DNA of 64,000 nt from Pseudomonas brassicacearum (GCF_009601685.2 NZ_CP045701.2:1922001-1986000); one strand, 5' to 3'; positions 47,542-56,558 are shown, counted from the stretch's first letter. Made by a program: numbers and translations. Notes: generated by a model from the letters alone, not told the origin.

Positions 47542-47575
47542 GTGTATATCCGTTACCAAAAAAACGGATATACAC
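47542..47575. repeat. 13-bp hairpin GTGTATATCCGTT / AACGGATATACAC
   Basis: The arms at 47542-47554 and 47563-47575 are exact complements around an 8-base loop. The arm sequence is shared with the palindrome at 23853-23882, and as there a CGGCGCT terminator follows within 20 bases. Confidence 0.85.
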
Positions 47576-47590
47576 CCAAAACCAAGCCAA

Positions 47591-47629
47591 AAAAAACGGC
47601 GCTCCCCTCTTCAGGAAGCGCCGTTTTTT
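47591..47629. terminator. Bidirectional terminator between the RluA-family and lipoprotein genes
   Basis: AAAAAACGGCGCTCC (47591-47605) pairs with GGAAGCGCCGTTTTTT (47614-47629), with one bulge. A on the left and T on the right serve both convergent genes. Confidence 0.88.
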
Positions 47630-47658
47630 CTAGCGACTTAGGGCAGCAGCGTTACAGA

Positions 47659-47880
47659 TTACAAATCCTTAACGGTACGAACCTGATCTTTGTTCACGCG
47701 AGTCTGCTTGCCATCCAGTTGCTCGAATTCGTAGAAGCCGCTTTCTTCATCGTAATGTGGGGTGTCGACGGCCTGGATTTCGCGACCGTCATTCAAGGTG
47801 ATCACTGTTGGCGAAGCGCACCCGGCTAGGGTGGCGAGGCCCAGAGCGAGCATGAACGTGGCGAGGGTCCGTTGTGTCAT
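47659..47880 (-). CDS. YgdI/YgdR-family small lipoprotein
   Basis: A 73-residue lipoprotein. The signal MTQRTLATFMLALGLATLAG has the lipobox LAGC, so lipidation is at residue 21. The mature domain, CASPTVITLNDGREIQAVDT and onward (SH3-like, DUF903), matches the YgdI/YgdR family of unknown function. An upstream extension to 47907 would destroy the signal peptide. Confidence 0.9.
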   Translation of the reverse strand: MTQRTLATFMLALGLATLAGCASPTVITLNDGREIQAVDTPHYDEESGFYEFEQLDGKQTRVNKDQVRTVKDL

Positions 47881-47955
47881 GGTGTTTCTCCGAAATGAAT
47901 TCTTCAAGTTACTGACCTTCAGACGTATACATCGCGTGCAAGTTCCTGGCTAGTG

Positions 47956-48558
47956 TCAATCTGACACGCCTTGGTGTCGGGCCAGTAACTCCGGCGTGTT
48001 CAGGTTTGCCAGGCGGGGATCGTCGGCTGGGCATTGCAGTGCAACGGCGTGCAGTGCGCGCATGATACGGCCGGGGCTGCGTTCGCCTTCGCTCCAGGCG
48101 CGTTCGAAGCTTGGCGCCAGGGCCAACGGGATGACACACAGCAGCGGCTCCCAGTGCTCGCCGTGCCGCACCATAAGCGGCTTGTCGGGGTGCTGGCTGG
48201 CCGTCTTGCGCATGTTGTCGAGCAAGCTCGCGTCGATTTGCGGTACGTCGCATGGCAGCACCAGCAAATACGGATGCCTCGCAGCCTTCAGGCCTGCCCG
48301 GATGCCCGCCAGCGGCCCGGGAAAGTCGCCTTCCTCGTCATGCACCAACTGATCGGCATACATCGCATAAAGTTGCGGGTTGCGGTTGCAGGAAATGATC
48401 AGGTCATCGCTCATGGCGCGGGTCTGTCGATGGATATGGGCAATCAGCGGTTCACCCTGCCACAGCACGAGGCCTTTGTCCTGGCCGCCCATGCGTTGTC
48501 CGCGTCCGCCCGCCAAGAGCAGGATGGAGCAGGGTGGCAGTGACGTATTCGAGGTCAT
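47956..48558 (-). CDS. mobA: Molybdenum cofactor guanylyltransferase MobA
   Basis: A 200-residue enzyme that joins GMP to molybdopterin to make Mo-bis-MGD. The N-terminal nucleotide-binding motif is [48 protein letters not shown] and [11 protein letters not shown] (metal-binding Asp) are family signatures. The ATG at 48558 begins [11 protein letters not shown]. It is divergent from moaB with 78 bases between. Confidence 0.95.
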   Translation of the reverse strand: MTSNTSLPPCSILLLAGGRGQRMGGQDKGLVLWQGEPLIAHIHRQTRAMSDDLIISCNRNPQLYAMYADQLVHDEEGDFPGPLAGIRAGLKAARHPYLLVLPCDVPQIDASLLDNMRKTASQHPDKPLMVRHGEHWEPLLCVIPLALAPSFERAWSEGERSPGRIMRALHAVALQCPADDPRLANLNTPELLARHQGVSD

Positions 48559-48636
48559 GGCGTGTCTCCGCACGGGCGAAAAAATGAAGCGCTGTGATAT
48601 AACACCGGGCTGTTTCCTTCACAACTGGACGAGCCT

Positions 48637-49176
48637 ATGAAAGCCAAGGCTGATGTACCTTTCGTACCGCTCAATATCGCGGTGCTGACTGTCAGTGATA
48701 CCCGTACCCTGGAAACCGATACGTCCGGCCAGGTCTTCGTCGATCGGCTCACGGCGGCCGGCCACAACCTGGCGGCGCGGGTCCTGCTCAAAGATGATTT
48801 GTACAAGATCCGGGCGCAAGTCGCGACCTGGATTGCCGAGGACGTGGTGCAGGTGGTGCTGATCACCGGCGGCACCGGTTTCACGGAACGTGACAGCACG
48901 CCGGAAGCCGTCACGTGCCTGCTGGACAAGCTGGTCGATGGCTTTGGCGAGTTGTTCCGACAGATATCCGTGGCCGACATCGGCACTTCCACCGTGCAGT
49001 CCCGCGCGCTGGCAGGCCTGGCCAATGGCACGCTGGTGTGTTGCCTGCCGGGTTCGACTAACGCGGTGCGTACCGGATGGGATGGCATCCTGGCCGAACA
49101 GTTGGATGTGCGGCATCGACCGTGCAACTTCGTGGCTCATTTGAAACAGGCTGCGCCTTGTGAATCCCGTGGGTAA
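48637..49176 (+). CDS. moaB: Molybdenum cofactor biosynthesis protein MoaB
   Basis: A 179-residue MoCF-domain protein that adenylylates molybdopterin. LNIAVLTVSDTRTLETDTSG is the N-terminus, VVLITGGTGFTERDSTPEA the molybdopterin-binding loop, and CCLPGSTNAVRTGWDGIL the second conserved loop. It overlaps moeA by 17 bases in another frame, so the two are cotranscribed and probably coupled. Confidence 0.94.
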   Translation: MKAKADVPFVPLNIAVLTVSDTRTLETDTSGQVFVDRLTAAGHNLAARVLLKDDLYKIRAQVATWIAEDVVQVVLITGGTGFTERDSTPEAVTCLLDKLVDGFGELFRQISVADIGTSTVQSRALAGLANGTLVCCLPGSTNAVRTGWDGILAEQLDVRHRPCNFVAHLKQAAPCESRG

Positions 49177-50386
49177 ACCGGGCAAGGCCAGTGCCTTGAT
49201 GGCCGTTGAGGTCGCGTTGGAGCGATTGCTCGAGATGGCGGCGGCCACGCCGATTGTCCAGCGCGAGCATTTGCCTTTGGCCGCGGCGCTAGGGCGAGTG
49301 CTCGCCGAGGATCTGGTGTCGACCCTGGATTTGCCGCCATGGCCCAACAGCGCCATGGACGGTTACGCTTTGCGGCTGGCTGACTGGAATGGCGAGCCGT
49401 TGAAGGTCAGCCAGCGGATTTTTGCCGGGCAGGCCCCACAGCCGCTGGCCGTTGGCACGTGTGCGCGAATCTTCACCGGGGCGCCAGTCCCTGCGGGCGC
49501 CGACTGCGTCGAGATGCAGGAAAATGCCGTGGTTGAAGACGACCAGCGGGTGCGGTTTACCGAGCCTATGGTCAGCGGACAGAACATTCGCCCTCAAGGA
49601 CAGGAGACCACCGTCGGGGAGCAGGTTCTCTCTGCCGGCACTCGCCTGGGCCCGATCGAGCTGGGGCTGGCGGCCTCCTTGGGTTGTGCATCGCTGGAAG
49701 TGGTGCGCAAGGTTCGCGTCGCAGTCCTGTCCACGGGGGATGAGTTGGTCGAACCCGGTCAGGCGCTGGGCCCGGGTCAGATCTATAACAGCAACCGCGT
49801 GCTGCTGTGTGGCTGGCTGCAACGCATGGGTTGTGAGGTGGTTGACGCCGGTATCCTGCCTGATGATTTATCGGCCACCCGCGAGCGCCTGACACAGTTG
49901 TCGGATGTCGATCTGATCCTGTCCACGGGTGGGGTATCGGTGGGGGAAGCGGACTTCCTGGGGATCGCCTTGCGCGAGGATGGCGAGTTGGCGCTTTGGA
50001 AACTCGCCATCAAGCCGGGTAAGCCGCTGACGTTCGGGCATTACCGTGGTGTGCCGGTCATTGGCTTGCCTGGAAACCCTGCCTCGACCCTCGTGACGTT
50101 CGCACTGCTGGCACGGCCCTACCTGCTAAGACGCCAGGGCGTTCAGCAGGTGGCGCCACTCAAGTTCAAGGTGCCGGCCGGTTTCGCCTGGCTGAAGGCG
50201 GGCAGTCGCCGAGAATACTTGCGAGGCCGCATGGAGAATGGGCGAGCGATCATCTACCGGAATCAAAGCTCAGGTGTCCTGCGTAGCGCGGCCTGGGCCG
50301 AAGGGTTGGTCGAAGTGCTCGAGGGGCGAACGCTGGTGGAGGGCGATGAAGTAGGCTTCATACCCTTGAGCGAAGTCCTGGGCTAG
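49160..50386 (+). CDS. moeA: Molybdopterin molybdenumtransferase MoeA
   Basis: A 408-residue enzyme that inserts molybdate into adenylylated molybdopterin. PPWPNSAMDGYALR, ARIFTGAPVPAGADCVEMQE, STGDELVEPGQALGPGQIYN, LILSTGGVSVGEADF and KPGKPLTFGHYRGVPVIGLP then GNPAS are the motifs, in four domains. The start is GTG at 49160, inside moaB. A hairpin terminator follows. Confidence 0.95.
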   Translation: MNPVGKPGKASALMAVEVALERLLEMAAATPIVQREHLPLAAALGRVLAEDLVSTLDLPPWPNSAMDGYALRLADWNGEPLKVSQRIFAGQAPQPLAVGTCARIFTGAPVPAGADCVEMQENAVVEDDQRVRFTEPMVSGQNIRPQGQETTVGEQVLSAGTRLGPIELGLAASLGCASLEVVRKVRVAVLSTGDELVEPGQALGPGQIYNSNRVLLCGWLQRMGCEVVDAGILPDDLSATRERLTQLSDVDLILSTGGVSVGEADFLGIALREDGELALWKLAIKPGKPLTFGHYRGVPVIGLPGNPASTLVTFALLARPYLLRRQGVQQVAPLKFKVPAGFAWLKAGSRREYLRGRMENGRAIIYRNQSSGVLRSAAWAEGLVEVLEGRTLVEGDEVGFIPLSEVLG

Positions 50387-50406
50387 CACTGTGGTGGGTG
50401 TTCTAC

Positions 50407-50432
50407 GGCCCGAGTCGGACGCTCGGGCCTTC
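50407..50432 (+). terminator. Terminator-like hairpin behind moeA
   Basis: GGCCCGAG (50407-50414) pairs exactly with CTCGGGCC (50422-50429). Only TTCAT follows, so it is a weak or Rho-aided site. Confidence 0.55.
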
Positions 50433-50445
50433 ATGCACCTCACCT

Positions 50446-50826
50446 TCATCGTGTGAGCAGCATCACCAACTGATCGAATCGATTGTTCGCAATCCAGCCC
50501 AGCAGGCCGAGCACCACCGCTGCCGCGCCAGCCGAATAGGCCAGCCTGTGGCGGATCACCTTTACGTCGGTGCGGATTTCATCCATGTCTTTGCGGATGT
50601 ATTTGAGGTGGGTTTCCAATTCAACGACGCGCGGTTCCAAATCAATTCCTCCAACGGGATTACTGCAACTTTTGCATTCGTTCTGAGTATCGGCCCGCTC
50701 GCTTCCAAAGAACGCGCGCTGCCGGGGCAACAGCTTGTATTCATGGTTATGCATGGGACGGTTCATCCCCTTGGTCATAACTGTTCGAACGACTGAACCG
50801 ACCCCAGGGGGCCGTGACGTATCCAT
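50446..50826 (-). CDS. Small coiled-coil membrane protein, hypothetical
   Basis: A 126-residue protein. A polar N-terminus with a CxxC (CKSC) precedes a coiled coil (VVELETHLKYIRKDMDEIRT) and one transmembrane helix (LAYSAGAAAVVLGLLGWIA). The coil-plus-TM tail resembles small hemolysin XhlA-type or DUF1640-like proteins, but I cannot name the family. Start is uncertain; ATGs inside the first 25 residues would shorten it, and none has an ideal Shine-Dalgarno. Confidence 0.6.
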   Translation of the reverse strand: MDTSRPPGVGSVVRTVMTKGMNRPMHNHEYKLLPRQRAFFGSERADTQNECKSCSNPVGGIDLEPRVVELETHLKYIRKDMDEIRTDVKVIRHRLAYSAGAAAVVLGLLGWIANNRFDQLVMLLTR

Positions 50827-51101
50827 CCATGGGTAAGTGCTTCCTTGTGCGATGAGGTTTTTAGCGTTCCAGCAGAACAGAAGGCCAAATTGTCTTAATA
50901 CCGCTAAAGGGTCAATTGAGCTGATTCGCCAGATCTTGTAAGAAAACTCTTCGAATTAAGGCATCCCGGTCGAGCGAGCTGCCCTGCGGACTTTCTCCCG
51001 GGGCACGCTTTCCTGCTTTTTTTAATAAATTGAGGTACGCCGGGCTTTTTCAGTCGATTGAGCGGTCCCATTTCCTGAACCTTCCAATGACGGAGACCAC
51101 G

Positions 51102-52019
51102 ATGAGCAAAGGCAAGGCGCTGTTGATTTTGCATGGCAAGCAAGCGCTCAACGAAGAGGTTCGCACGGCAGTGATGCTCAAGCGCGAGCAGGGTTGGGAC
51201 CTGGCGGTACGGTTGACCTGGGAGGCCGGTGATGCCCAGCGATGCGTCGATGAGGCGCTGGAGGCCGGTTATACGCGACTGATTGCCGGTGGCGGTGACG
51301 GGACCTTGCGTGATGTCGTCGAAGCGATCGTCCTCAAGTCGAGCGATGCCAGCCTGGTGCTGCTGCCGCTGGGCACTGCCAACGATTTCGCCCGGGCGGC
51401 CGGTGTGCCGTTGGAGCCTGTGCAGGCCCTGGATTTGCTCGACGTTGCGCCGCAGGCTGTTGATGTGGGTGAAGTCTGCGGACGGATTTTCCTGAACATG
51501 GCCACCGGCGGTTTTGGCAGCCAGGTGACGGCGAACACCTCCGAGGACCTCAAGAAAGTCCTGGGGGGCGCGGCTTACCTGTTCACCGGCCTATCGCGAT
51601 TCAGTGAGCTGAGTGCCGCCTATGGTGAGTTGCAGGGCCCCGATTTCCACTGGCAGGGCGATCTGCTCGCGCTGGGTATCGGCAATGGCCGGCAGGCGGG
51701 AGGTGGCCATGTGCTTTGCCCGGAGGCGTTGGTCGATGATGGTTTGCTGGACATCAGCATCCTGCCGGCGCCTCAGGAAGTGGTCAGTACGTTAAAGGAC
51801 TTGCTGGCGGGTGGCCTGGGCATCGACAACATGTTTGTCCGCGCGCGGTTGCCGTGGGTGGAGATCAAGGTCGCGCAAGGCCTGGATATCAATCTCGATG
51901 GCGAGCCGTTGCAGATAGACGCCCTGCGTTTCACTGTCCACCCAAAGGCACTGCGCGTGCACCTGCGGTCCGATTCGCCGCTGTTGGGCGGCGCCACGGC
52001 GCTCAATCGTCCAGGCTGA
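51102..52019 (+). CDS. YegS-like lipid kinase (diacylglycerol kinase catalytic domain)
   Basis: A 305-residue kinase of the DAGK_cat family. GGGDGTLRDVVEAI is the nucleotide-binding glycine motif, PLGTANDFARAAG the second, and LNMATGGFGSQVT and GIGNGRQAGGGHVLCP complete the fold. YegS phosphorylates phosphatidylglycerol in E. coli; the substrate here is unknown. GGAG lies six bases before the ATG at 51102; an ATG at 51087 is possible. It overlaps the convergent regulator gene by 17 bases. Confidence 0.92.
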   Translation: MSKGKALLILHGKQALNEEVRTAVMLKREQGWDLAVRLTWEAGDAQRCVDEALEAGYTRLIAGGGDGTLRDVVEAIVLKSSDASLVLLPLGTANDFARAAGVPLEPVQALDLLDVAPQAVDVGEVCGRIFLNMATGGFGSQVTANTSEDLKKVLGGAAYLFTGLSRFSELSAAYGELQGPDFHWQGDLLALGIGNGRQAGGGHVLCPEALVDDGLLDISILPAPQEVVSTLKDLLAGGLGIDNMFVRARLPWVEIKVAQGLDINLDGEPLQIDALRFTVHPKALRVHLRSDSPLLGGATALNRPG

Positions 52020-52662
52020 TGATCTGTTCGCGCACCGCGAACAGCACAAGGCCGGCCACGTCATGGATCTGCAGGCGCTTCATGATTTGCGCCCGGTGGG
52101 TTTCCACGGTCTTGATGCTCAGGTTCAAGCCGTTGGCTATTTCCCGGGTGGACTTGCCGCGCACGATCAGCCGCAGTATTTCCAGCTGGCGTGCCGTCAG
52201 GTTATGGGTCTGGGCAGGGTCCGGCTGAAGCTTCTGGACGCGGGTCAGCGCTTGGTTGATCACAGTATGGGCGATGGCCGGGCTCAGGTAGCGTTCGTTG
52301 TTGCGCAGCGCCTCCAAGGCATGTTTCAGCTCATTGGCGGTGGTGTCCTTGAGCAGGTAGCCATGGGCTCCGGACTCCAGCGCCTGCATGATCAGCGCCG
52401 GATCCGTATGCATCGACAGGATCAGCACCTTGCTGTGGGGGCGCACCCGCTTGAGCTGTTGCAAGGCGTCCAGGCCGCAGGTGTCCTTCATGGAAATGTC
52501 CAGCAGCACGATATCGGGGTTGAGTCGTTCGACCAAGTCGACCAATTGCGTGCCATCACTGGCTTCGCCGATGACGGCATAGCCCGGTATATCCATGACC
52601 AGCGCGCGTACGCCGGCCCTGATCAGGGAGTGGTCATCTACCAGCAGCAAATTACAAATCAA
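52003..52662 (-). CDS. NarL/FixJ-family response regulator
   Basis: A 219-residue regulator. REC carries VDDHSLIRAG (about 8-17), phospho-Asp in IVLLDISMKDTCG (about 55) and the Lys in GYLLKDT. The GerE-type HTH is RQLEILRLIVRGKSTREIAN and LNLSIKTVETHRAQIMKRLQ. The start is TTG at 52662, whose bases overlap the TGA of the upstream kinase gene (TTGA), so the pair is coupled. The 3' end overlaps yegS by 17 bases. Confidence 0.9.
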   Translation of the reverse strand: MICNLLLVDDHSLIRAGVRALVMDIPGYAVIGEASDGTQLVDLVERLNPDIVLLDISMKDTCGLDALQQLKRVRPHSKVLILSMHTDPALIMQALESGAHGYLLKDTTANELKHALEALRNNERYLSPAIAHTVINQALTRVQKLQPDPAQTHNLTARQLEILRLIVRGKSTREIANGLNLSIKTVETHRAQIMKRLQIHDVAGLVLFAVREQIISLDD

Positions 52663-53567
52663 AGGAAAACCTTATTCTTACTGGCTCGCTCCAGGGCACG
52701 CGGCGCCCACGGAAAGCGTGCTTCGATATGCGTGCCTTTGCCGGCCTCGCTCATGACCTTGAGGGTGCCGCCCAATTGTTCGACCCGCTCCGACATGCCG
52801 GCCATGCCCCGTTGGCCTTCGCGAGCGGGGTGGGTGGCCGGGACAAACCCCTGGCCATCGTCGCTGATCAGCAAGGTCAGGCCGTCAGGCAGGCGTTGCA
52901 GGCGTACCAGCAGATTCGTCGCCCGGGCATGACGCAAGATGTTGGTGACCGCTTCCTGGGTGATCCGGAACACCGCGACCGACATTTCCTCCGGGATCCC
53001 TGCCATGCGCTGTTGGCAATCGAGGCTCCACTTCACCGGAGCATTGGCCAGCGTCTTGAGCAGGTGCGCCCGCAGACTGGCTTCCAGTCCGAGGCTGGTC
53101 AGTTGCCGCGGGTTGAGGATCGCCGATACATCGCGGACCTTGTTTAGGGTTTCGTCCAGCGTCTCACAGAGTAGCGCGCATTGGCCTTGCAATTCTTCCG
53201 GCGTCCGCCGCTTGAGCCATTCGCCTTGCAGTTTCGCCGCGGTCAGTAACTGGCCGATGTCGTCGTGCAATTCGCGGCTGAGACGATGGCGCTCGTTTTC
53301 CTGGACCTCAAGCAACCGGTCGGCCAGCTCCTGAGGCTGAAACCTGATGGATTTGCGCGACAGCCGATGGTGGATCCAGACACAGGTCGTGGCCGCCACA
53401 TTCAGTACCAGCAGGCTCAACGGCACCGTAGGGGCGAACAGGTAGGCCAGCAGGCAGCCCACGGCCGAGCAGATGCACAGTAGTAATGTGAAGCGACGGG
53501 CGTTTTCTCGAGAGGGAGGCCAGGTGATGAATGACTTGAGGCTGGCGTACATAGCGGATGGAGCCAA
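52659..53567 (-). CDS. NarX/DegS-type histidine kinase
   Basis: A 302-residue HisKA_3 kinase. Two membrane helices (about 26-46 and 50-66) precede the dimerisation helix with the phospho-His in HRLSRELHDDIGQLLTAAKL. HATPase_c shows ITQEAVTNILRHARAT and ISDDGQGFVP and GMAGMSERVEQLGG. There is no periplasmic sensor of note, so the signal is probably membrane-borne or cytoplasmic. It is coupled to the response regulator gene downstream. An internal ATG at 53552 is an alternative start. Confidence 0.9.
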   Translation of the reverse strand: MAPSAMYASLKSFITWPPSRENARRFTLLLCICSAVGCLLAYLFAPTVPLSLLVLNVAATTCVWIHHRLSRKSIRFQPQELADRLLEVQENERHRLSRELHDDIGQLLTAAKLQGEWLKRRTPEELQGQCALLCETLDETLNKVRDVSAILNPRQLTSLGLEASLRAHLLKTLANAPVKWSLDCQQRMAGIPEEMSVAVFRITQEAVTNILRHARATNLLVRLQRLPDGLTLLISDDGQGFVPATHPAREGQRGMAGMSERVEQLGGTLKVMSEAGKGTHIEARFPWAPRALERASKNKVFL

Positions 53568-53784
53568 TGAATGTTCGCTGCGGGCAGGCCGGTCAGCGCA
53601 TCTGACAGGCCGGGTCGGGTAAACGTTTCAGGTCGACGGCGGCTTCGGTTGGCGGCTTTTACGGCGCTGTCTTGAAGTGGCTGACGCGGGGGATAGTACC
53701 ACTTCGCCTATCGTTGGTCGCGCTCGGCATGGCCGGTGAAAGCGCCATGGACCAGGCACGCCGCATTGAGCCGGCATCATCGTA

Positions 53785-54255
53785 TCAGGCTTGTTTCTGG
53801 GAGTAGGATACCAACGCCAGCGGACGTGACGCTGCCAATGCCTGGCCGGGGCTCTGGCCCACCTGGAAAGCGAATGCTTCGATCAACGAGGTCTGCTCGC
53901 TGCTGTCCAGGCTCAATTGGCCGGTGGTGTGATCGACCAGTTCCAATTGCCAGGCCATCAGGGTGAAGCAATCCTTCAGGGCGTCCAGGGCCTGGTCATG
54001 CAACTCCATGTTGTTTTGCGCGTGGTTGAGCAAGCCATGGATATGCAGCGAAAACTCCGAAACGGCTTCCAGCGCCAGGGCATTGGCCTTGTTCGACAGT
54101 TTCAGCAAGGTGCTGAGCATGCAATCGATGGCGTCCTTGTCGTTGTTGATCAATTGCAGATGGCTCAGGCATTCCTCCGACTTGGCCAGCAGCGTCTCGG
54201 CCTCGATCAGAAGCTCGGGAAGACGCTGACTCCAGTTCCTACGATCGTTCGGCAT
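53785..54255 (-). CDS. Hypothetical helical protein, 156 aa
   Basis: A soluble, largely helical protein beginning MPNDRRNWSQRLPELLIEAE. Conserved-looking segments are NKANALALEAVSEFSLHIHG and NHAQNNMELHDQALDALKDC. The four-helix pattern and internal His could suit an Hpt-like or chemotaxis-adaptor fold, but no phosphotransfer motif is clear. GGAG lies six bases before the ATG at 54255. A short frame (54258-54479) ends two bases upstream of it. cheV starts 480 bases away on the other strand. Confidence 0.75.
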   Translation of the reverse strand: MPNDRRNWSQRLPELLIEAETLLAKSEECLSHLQLINNDKDAIDCMLSTLLKLSNKANALALEAVSEFSLHIHGLLNHAQNNMELHDQALDALKDCFTLMAWQLELVDHTTGQLSLDSSEQTSLIEAFAFQVGQSPGQALAASRPLALVSYSQKQA

Positions 54256-54257
54256 GC

Positions 54258-54479
54258 TTATCTCCACAACATCATGTCAGGCGAAAGAAAACCGCGTACG
54301 GCGAACGGCTGGATCTCAAGGTCGACCGCGGACGGACGCACGGCGACACGCCCGTGCGGTTCAGCGAAGGTGAACTCGCAAACAATTGCACGGGTGGGAT
54401 CGGCCGAAAGGCTGTAGGTCCGATGTCCTGCGGTCGCGCACAAAAGCCTGACTCCGTTCAGCAATGAGAATGGCGTCAC
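54258..54479 (-). CDS. Possible small gene ahead of the helical-protein gene, 73 aa
   Basis: A reading frame from GTG 54479 (or an internal TTG) ending with TAA at 54258-54260, just two bases before the next start codon. The sequence (e.g. FAEPHGRVAVRPSAVDLEIQ) has no known domain and includes two Cys. The tight junction argues for an operon. Lack of a clear ribosome-binding site and of any known relative argues against it. Confidence 0.3.
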   Translation of the reverse strand: MTPFSLLNGVRLLCATAGHRTYSLSADPTRAIVCEFTFAEPHGRVAVRPSAVDLEIQPFAVRGFLSPDMMLWR

Positions 54480-54738
54480 ATTAATGGCTATTGGATAACG
54501 GGAATATCAGGTTGGACCTGATTGTGCCTAGGGGAATCCCTTAGGCAGGGGAACTTTGCACGCAAACCAGGGTCGCGCGGCGCAGGGCAATTGCAGATGA
54601 AATCATGAAGCCAGTAAAGCATGATGTTAATGTGACATCAATGCCCCCGCGTTTGTATTTTATCCGGGGGTCAAGATCCGGCTCGTGCAGCCGATATCTC
54701 TTTTATTGGATTCATCCGAACAAGCCCAGGAGTCATCG
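54480..54738 (+). promoter_or_regulatory. cheV upstream region with a 7-bp palindrome
   Basis: ATCAGGT (54506-54512) and ACCTGAT (54516-54522) are exact inverted copies three bases apart, a plausible operator. The remainder is AT-rich near 54600-54665. I could not assign a promoter; no clear FliA-type sequence was seen. Confidence 0.4.
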
Positions 54739-55662
54739 ATGGCCGGCATTCTCGACACAGTAGATCAACGAACCCAACTGGTGGGTGAGAATCGCCTGGA
54801 AATTCTCATGTTCCGCCTGGCGGGTCGACAGTTGTTCGCCATTAACGTGTTCAAGGTCCAGGAAGTGCTGCAACTGCCGAAGCTGACCCTGATGCCGCAG
54901 CGCCACCCGTTCGTGTGCGGGGTGGTCAATCTGCGGGGCCAGACGTTGCCGGTGATCGACCTGTCCCAGGCCATTGGCATGCGTCCGTTAGTGCCGGGCC
55001 CTAACAGCACCATTATCGTGACCGAATACAACCGCTCGGTTCAGGCATTTTTGGTGGGCGGTGTCGACCGCATCGTCAACATGAACTGGGAAGCGATCCT
55101 GCCACCGCCGACCAGCGCTGGCCGCGAGCACTACCTGACCGCCATCAGCAAGGTGGACGATCAGTTGGTGGAAATCATCGACGTGGAAAAAGTCCTGGCC
55201 GAAATCGTGCCCTACAACGCCAAGGTCTCCCGGGACAAACTCGAAGACCCGGTGCTGGAACGCGCCCGTGGTCGCGAAGTGTTGCTGGTGGACGACTCCA
55301 ACGTCGCGCTCTCGCAACTGCGCGATACCCTGGGGCAACTGGGGGTGAAAATGCACATCGCCAGCGACGGCCTCAAAGCGCTTAACATGCTCAAGGCCTG
55401 GGCCGATACCGGCGAGGTGATGACCGATAAATTGCTGATGGTCTTCACCGACGCGGAAATGCCGGAAATGGACGGCTACCGCCTGACCACCGAAATCCGC
55501 AACGACCCGCGTCTGCGTGGGCTCTATGTCGTACTGCACACCTCGCTGTCCGGCAGCTTCAACGATTCGATGGTCAAGAAGGTCGGTTGCGACAACTTCC
55601 TCTCCAAATTCCAGCCGGACAAGCTGGTCGATGTGGTGCGCCAGCGGCTGATGCTCGACTGA
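54739..55662 (+). CDS. cheV: Chemotaxis protein CheV (CheW-REC fusion)
   Basis: A 307-residue coupling protein. An N-terminal CheW domain (about 1-165, with FAINVFKVQEVLQLPKLTLM and GVVNLRGQTLPVIDL) is joined to a receiver domain (about 180-307; LLVDDSNVALS, phospho-Asp in MVFTDAEMPEMDGYR, VLHTSLSGSF). It links chemoreceptors to CheA and is tuned by phosphorylation. AGGAG lies six bases before the ATG at 54739; an upstream ATG at 54685 has no such site. Confidence 0.94.
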   Translation: MAGILDTVDQRTQLVGENRLEILMFRLAGRQLFAINVFKVQEVLQLPKLTLMPQRHPFVCGVVNLRGQTLPVIDLSQAIGMRPLVPGPNSTIIVTEYNRSVQAFLVGGVDRIVNMNWEAILPPPTSAGREHYLTAISKVDDQLVEIIDVEKVLAEIVPYNAKVSRDKLEDPVLERARGREVLLVDDSNVALSQLRDTLGQLGVKMHIASDGLKALNMLKAWADTGEVMTDKLLMVFTDAEMPEMDGYRLTTEIRNDPRLRGLYVVLHTSLSGSFNDSMVKKVGCDNFLSKFQPDKLVDVVRQRLMLD

Positions 55663-55733
55663 AGCCGATGGTGGTTTGCTTCAATGGCCGGCTCGTATAA
55701 GGTGGCATTTTTTCGCCACCAGGGAAGTTGACC

Positions 55734-56543
55734 ATGTTGCGGCTGAGCGCGCTGTATCGGTATCCGTTGAAGTCCGGCAAGGGCCAGCCCTTGCAAGGGA
55801 TCGGTCTGGACAAGCTCGGGCTGGACGGCGATCGGCGCTGGATGCTGGTGGATGCGGGCACGGGGCGGTTCCTGACCCAGCGCGCCGTGGCAAAGATGAG
55901 CCAGCTCTCAGCCTTGTGGAACGAGACGGGCGGCCTGACGCTCAGCGCGCCGGGCCATGGCGCCATTGATGTGCCGCTACCGCCAACGGTGGAGGAACAG
56001 CAGCGCGGGGTGATCATCTGGCGTGACACTTTGCGGGTGCCGGATGCCGGTGACGAGGCCGCGGCCTGGGTCAGCGAATTCATCGGCAATCCCACCCGCC
56101 TGGTGCATGTGCCGGTTGAACTGGCGCGTACCACCGCCGCCGGTTATGGCAAGGATGACGACAAGGTCGCGTTTGCCGATGGTTTCCCTCTGCTGCTGAT
56201 TGGTCAGGCGTCCTTGCAGGACCTGTCGAGTCGGGTTGGCCGTTCGCTGGAAATGCTGCGCTTTCGCCCCAACCTGGTGGTCGAGGGCAGCGAGGCGTTT
56301 GCCGAGGACGGCTGGAAGCGCATTCGTATCGGCGAGGTTGAGTTCCGGCTGGTCAAGCCATGCTCACGTTGCATCATGACCACGGTCGATCCGCAAACCG
56401 GCGAACGCGATCCGAATCGCGAACCTTTTGCCACGTTGCAGCAATACCGTTCGACACCGGACGGTGCGATGTTCGGCCAGAACCTGGTCAATGACAGCAA
56501 CGGTCGGCTTGAAGTCGGCATGCCGGTTGAAGTGCTGGAATAA
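55734..56543 (+). CDS. MOSC-domain protein (YcbX-like)
   Basis: A 269-residue protein with a MOSC N-terminal barrel (MLRLSALYRYPLKSGKGQPL; LGLDGDRRWMLVDAGTGRFL) and a MOSC domain whose conserved Cys is in RLVKPCSRCIMTTVDP near residue 210. YcbX-type proteins use molybdenum cofactor to reduce N-hydroxylated bases. Its presence 5-8 kb from mobA/moaB/moeA is suggestive only. AGGGAAG lies six bases before the ATG at 55734. It has its own terminator. Confidence 0.9.
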   Translation: MLRLSALYRYPLKSGKGQPLQGIGLDKLGLDGDRRWMLVDAGTGRFLTQRAVAKMSQLSALWNETGGLTLSAPGHGAIDVPLPPTVEEQQRGVIIWRDTLRVPDAGDEAAAWVSEFIGNPTRLVHVPVELARTTAAGYGKDDDKVAFADGFPLLLIGQASLQDLSSRVGRSLEMLRFRPNLVVEGSEAFAEDGWKRIRIGEVEFRLVKPCSRCIMTTVDPQTGERDPNREPFATLQQYRSTPDGAMFGQNLVNDSNGRLEVGMPVEVLE

Positions 56544-56558
56544 AAAGATCCGTAAATA

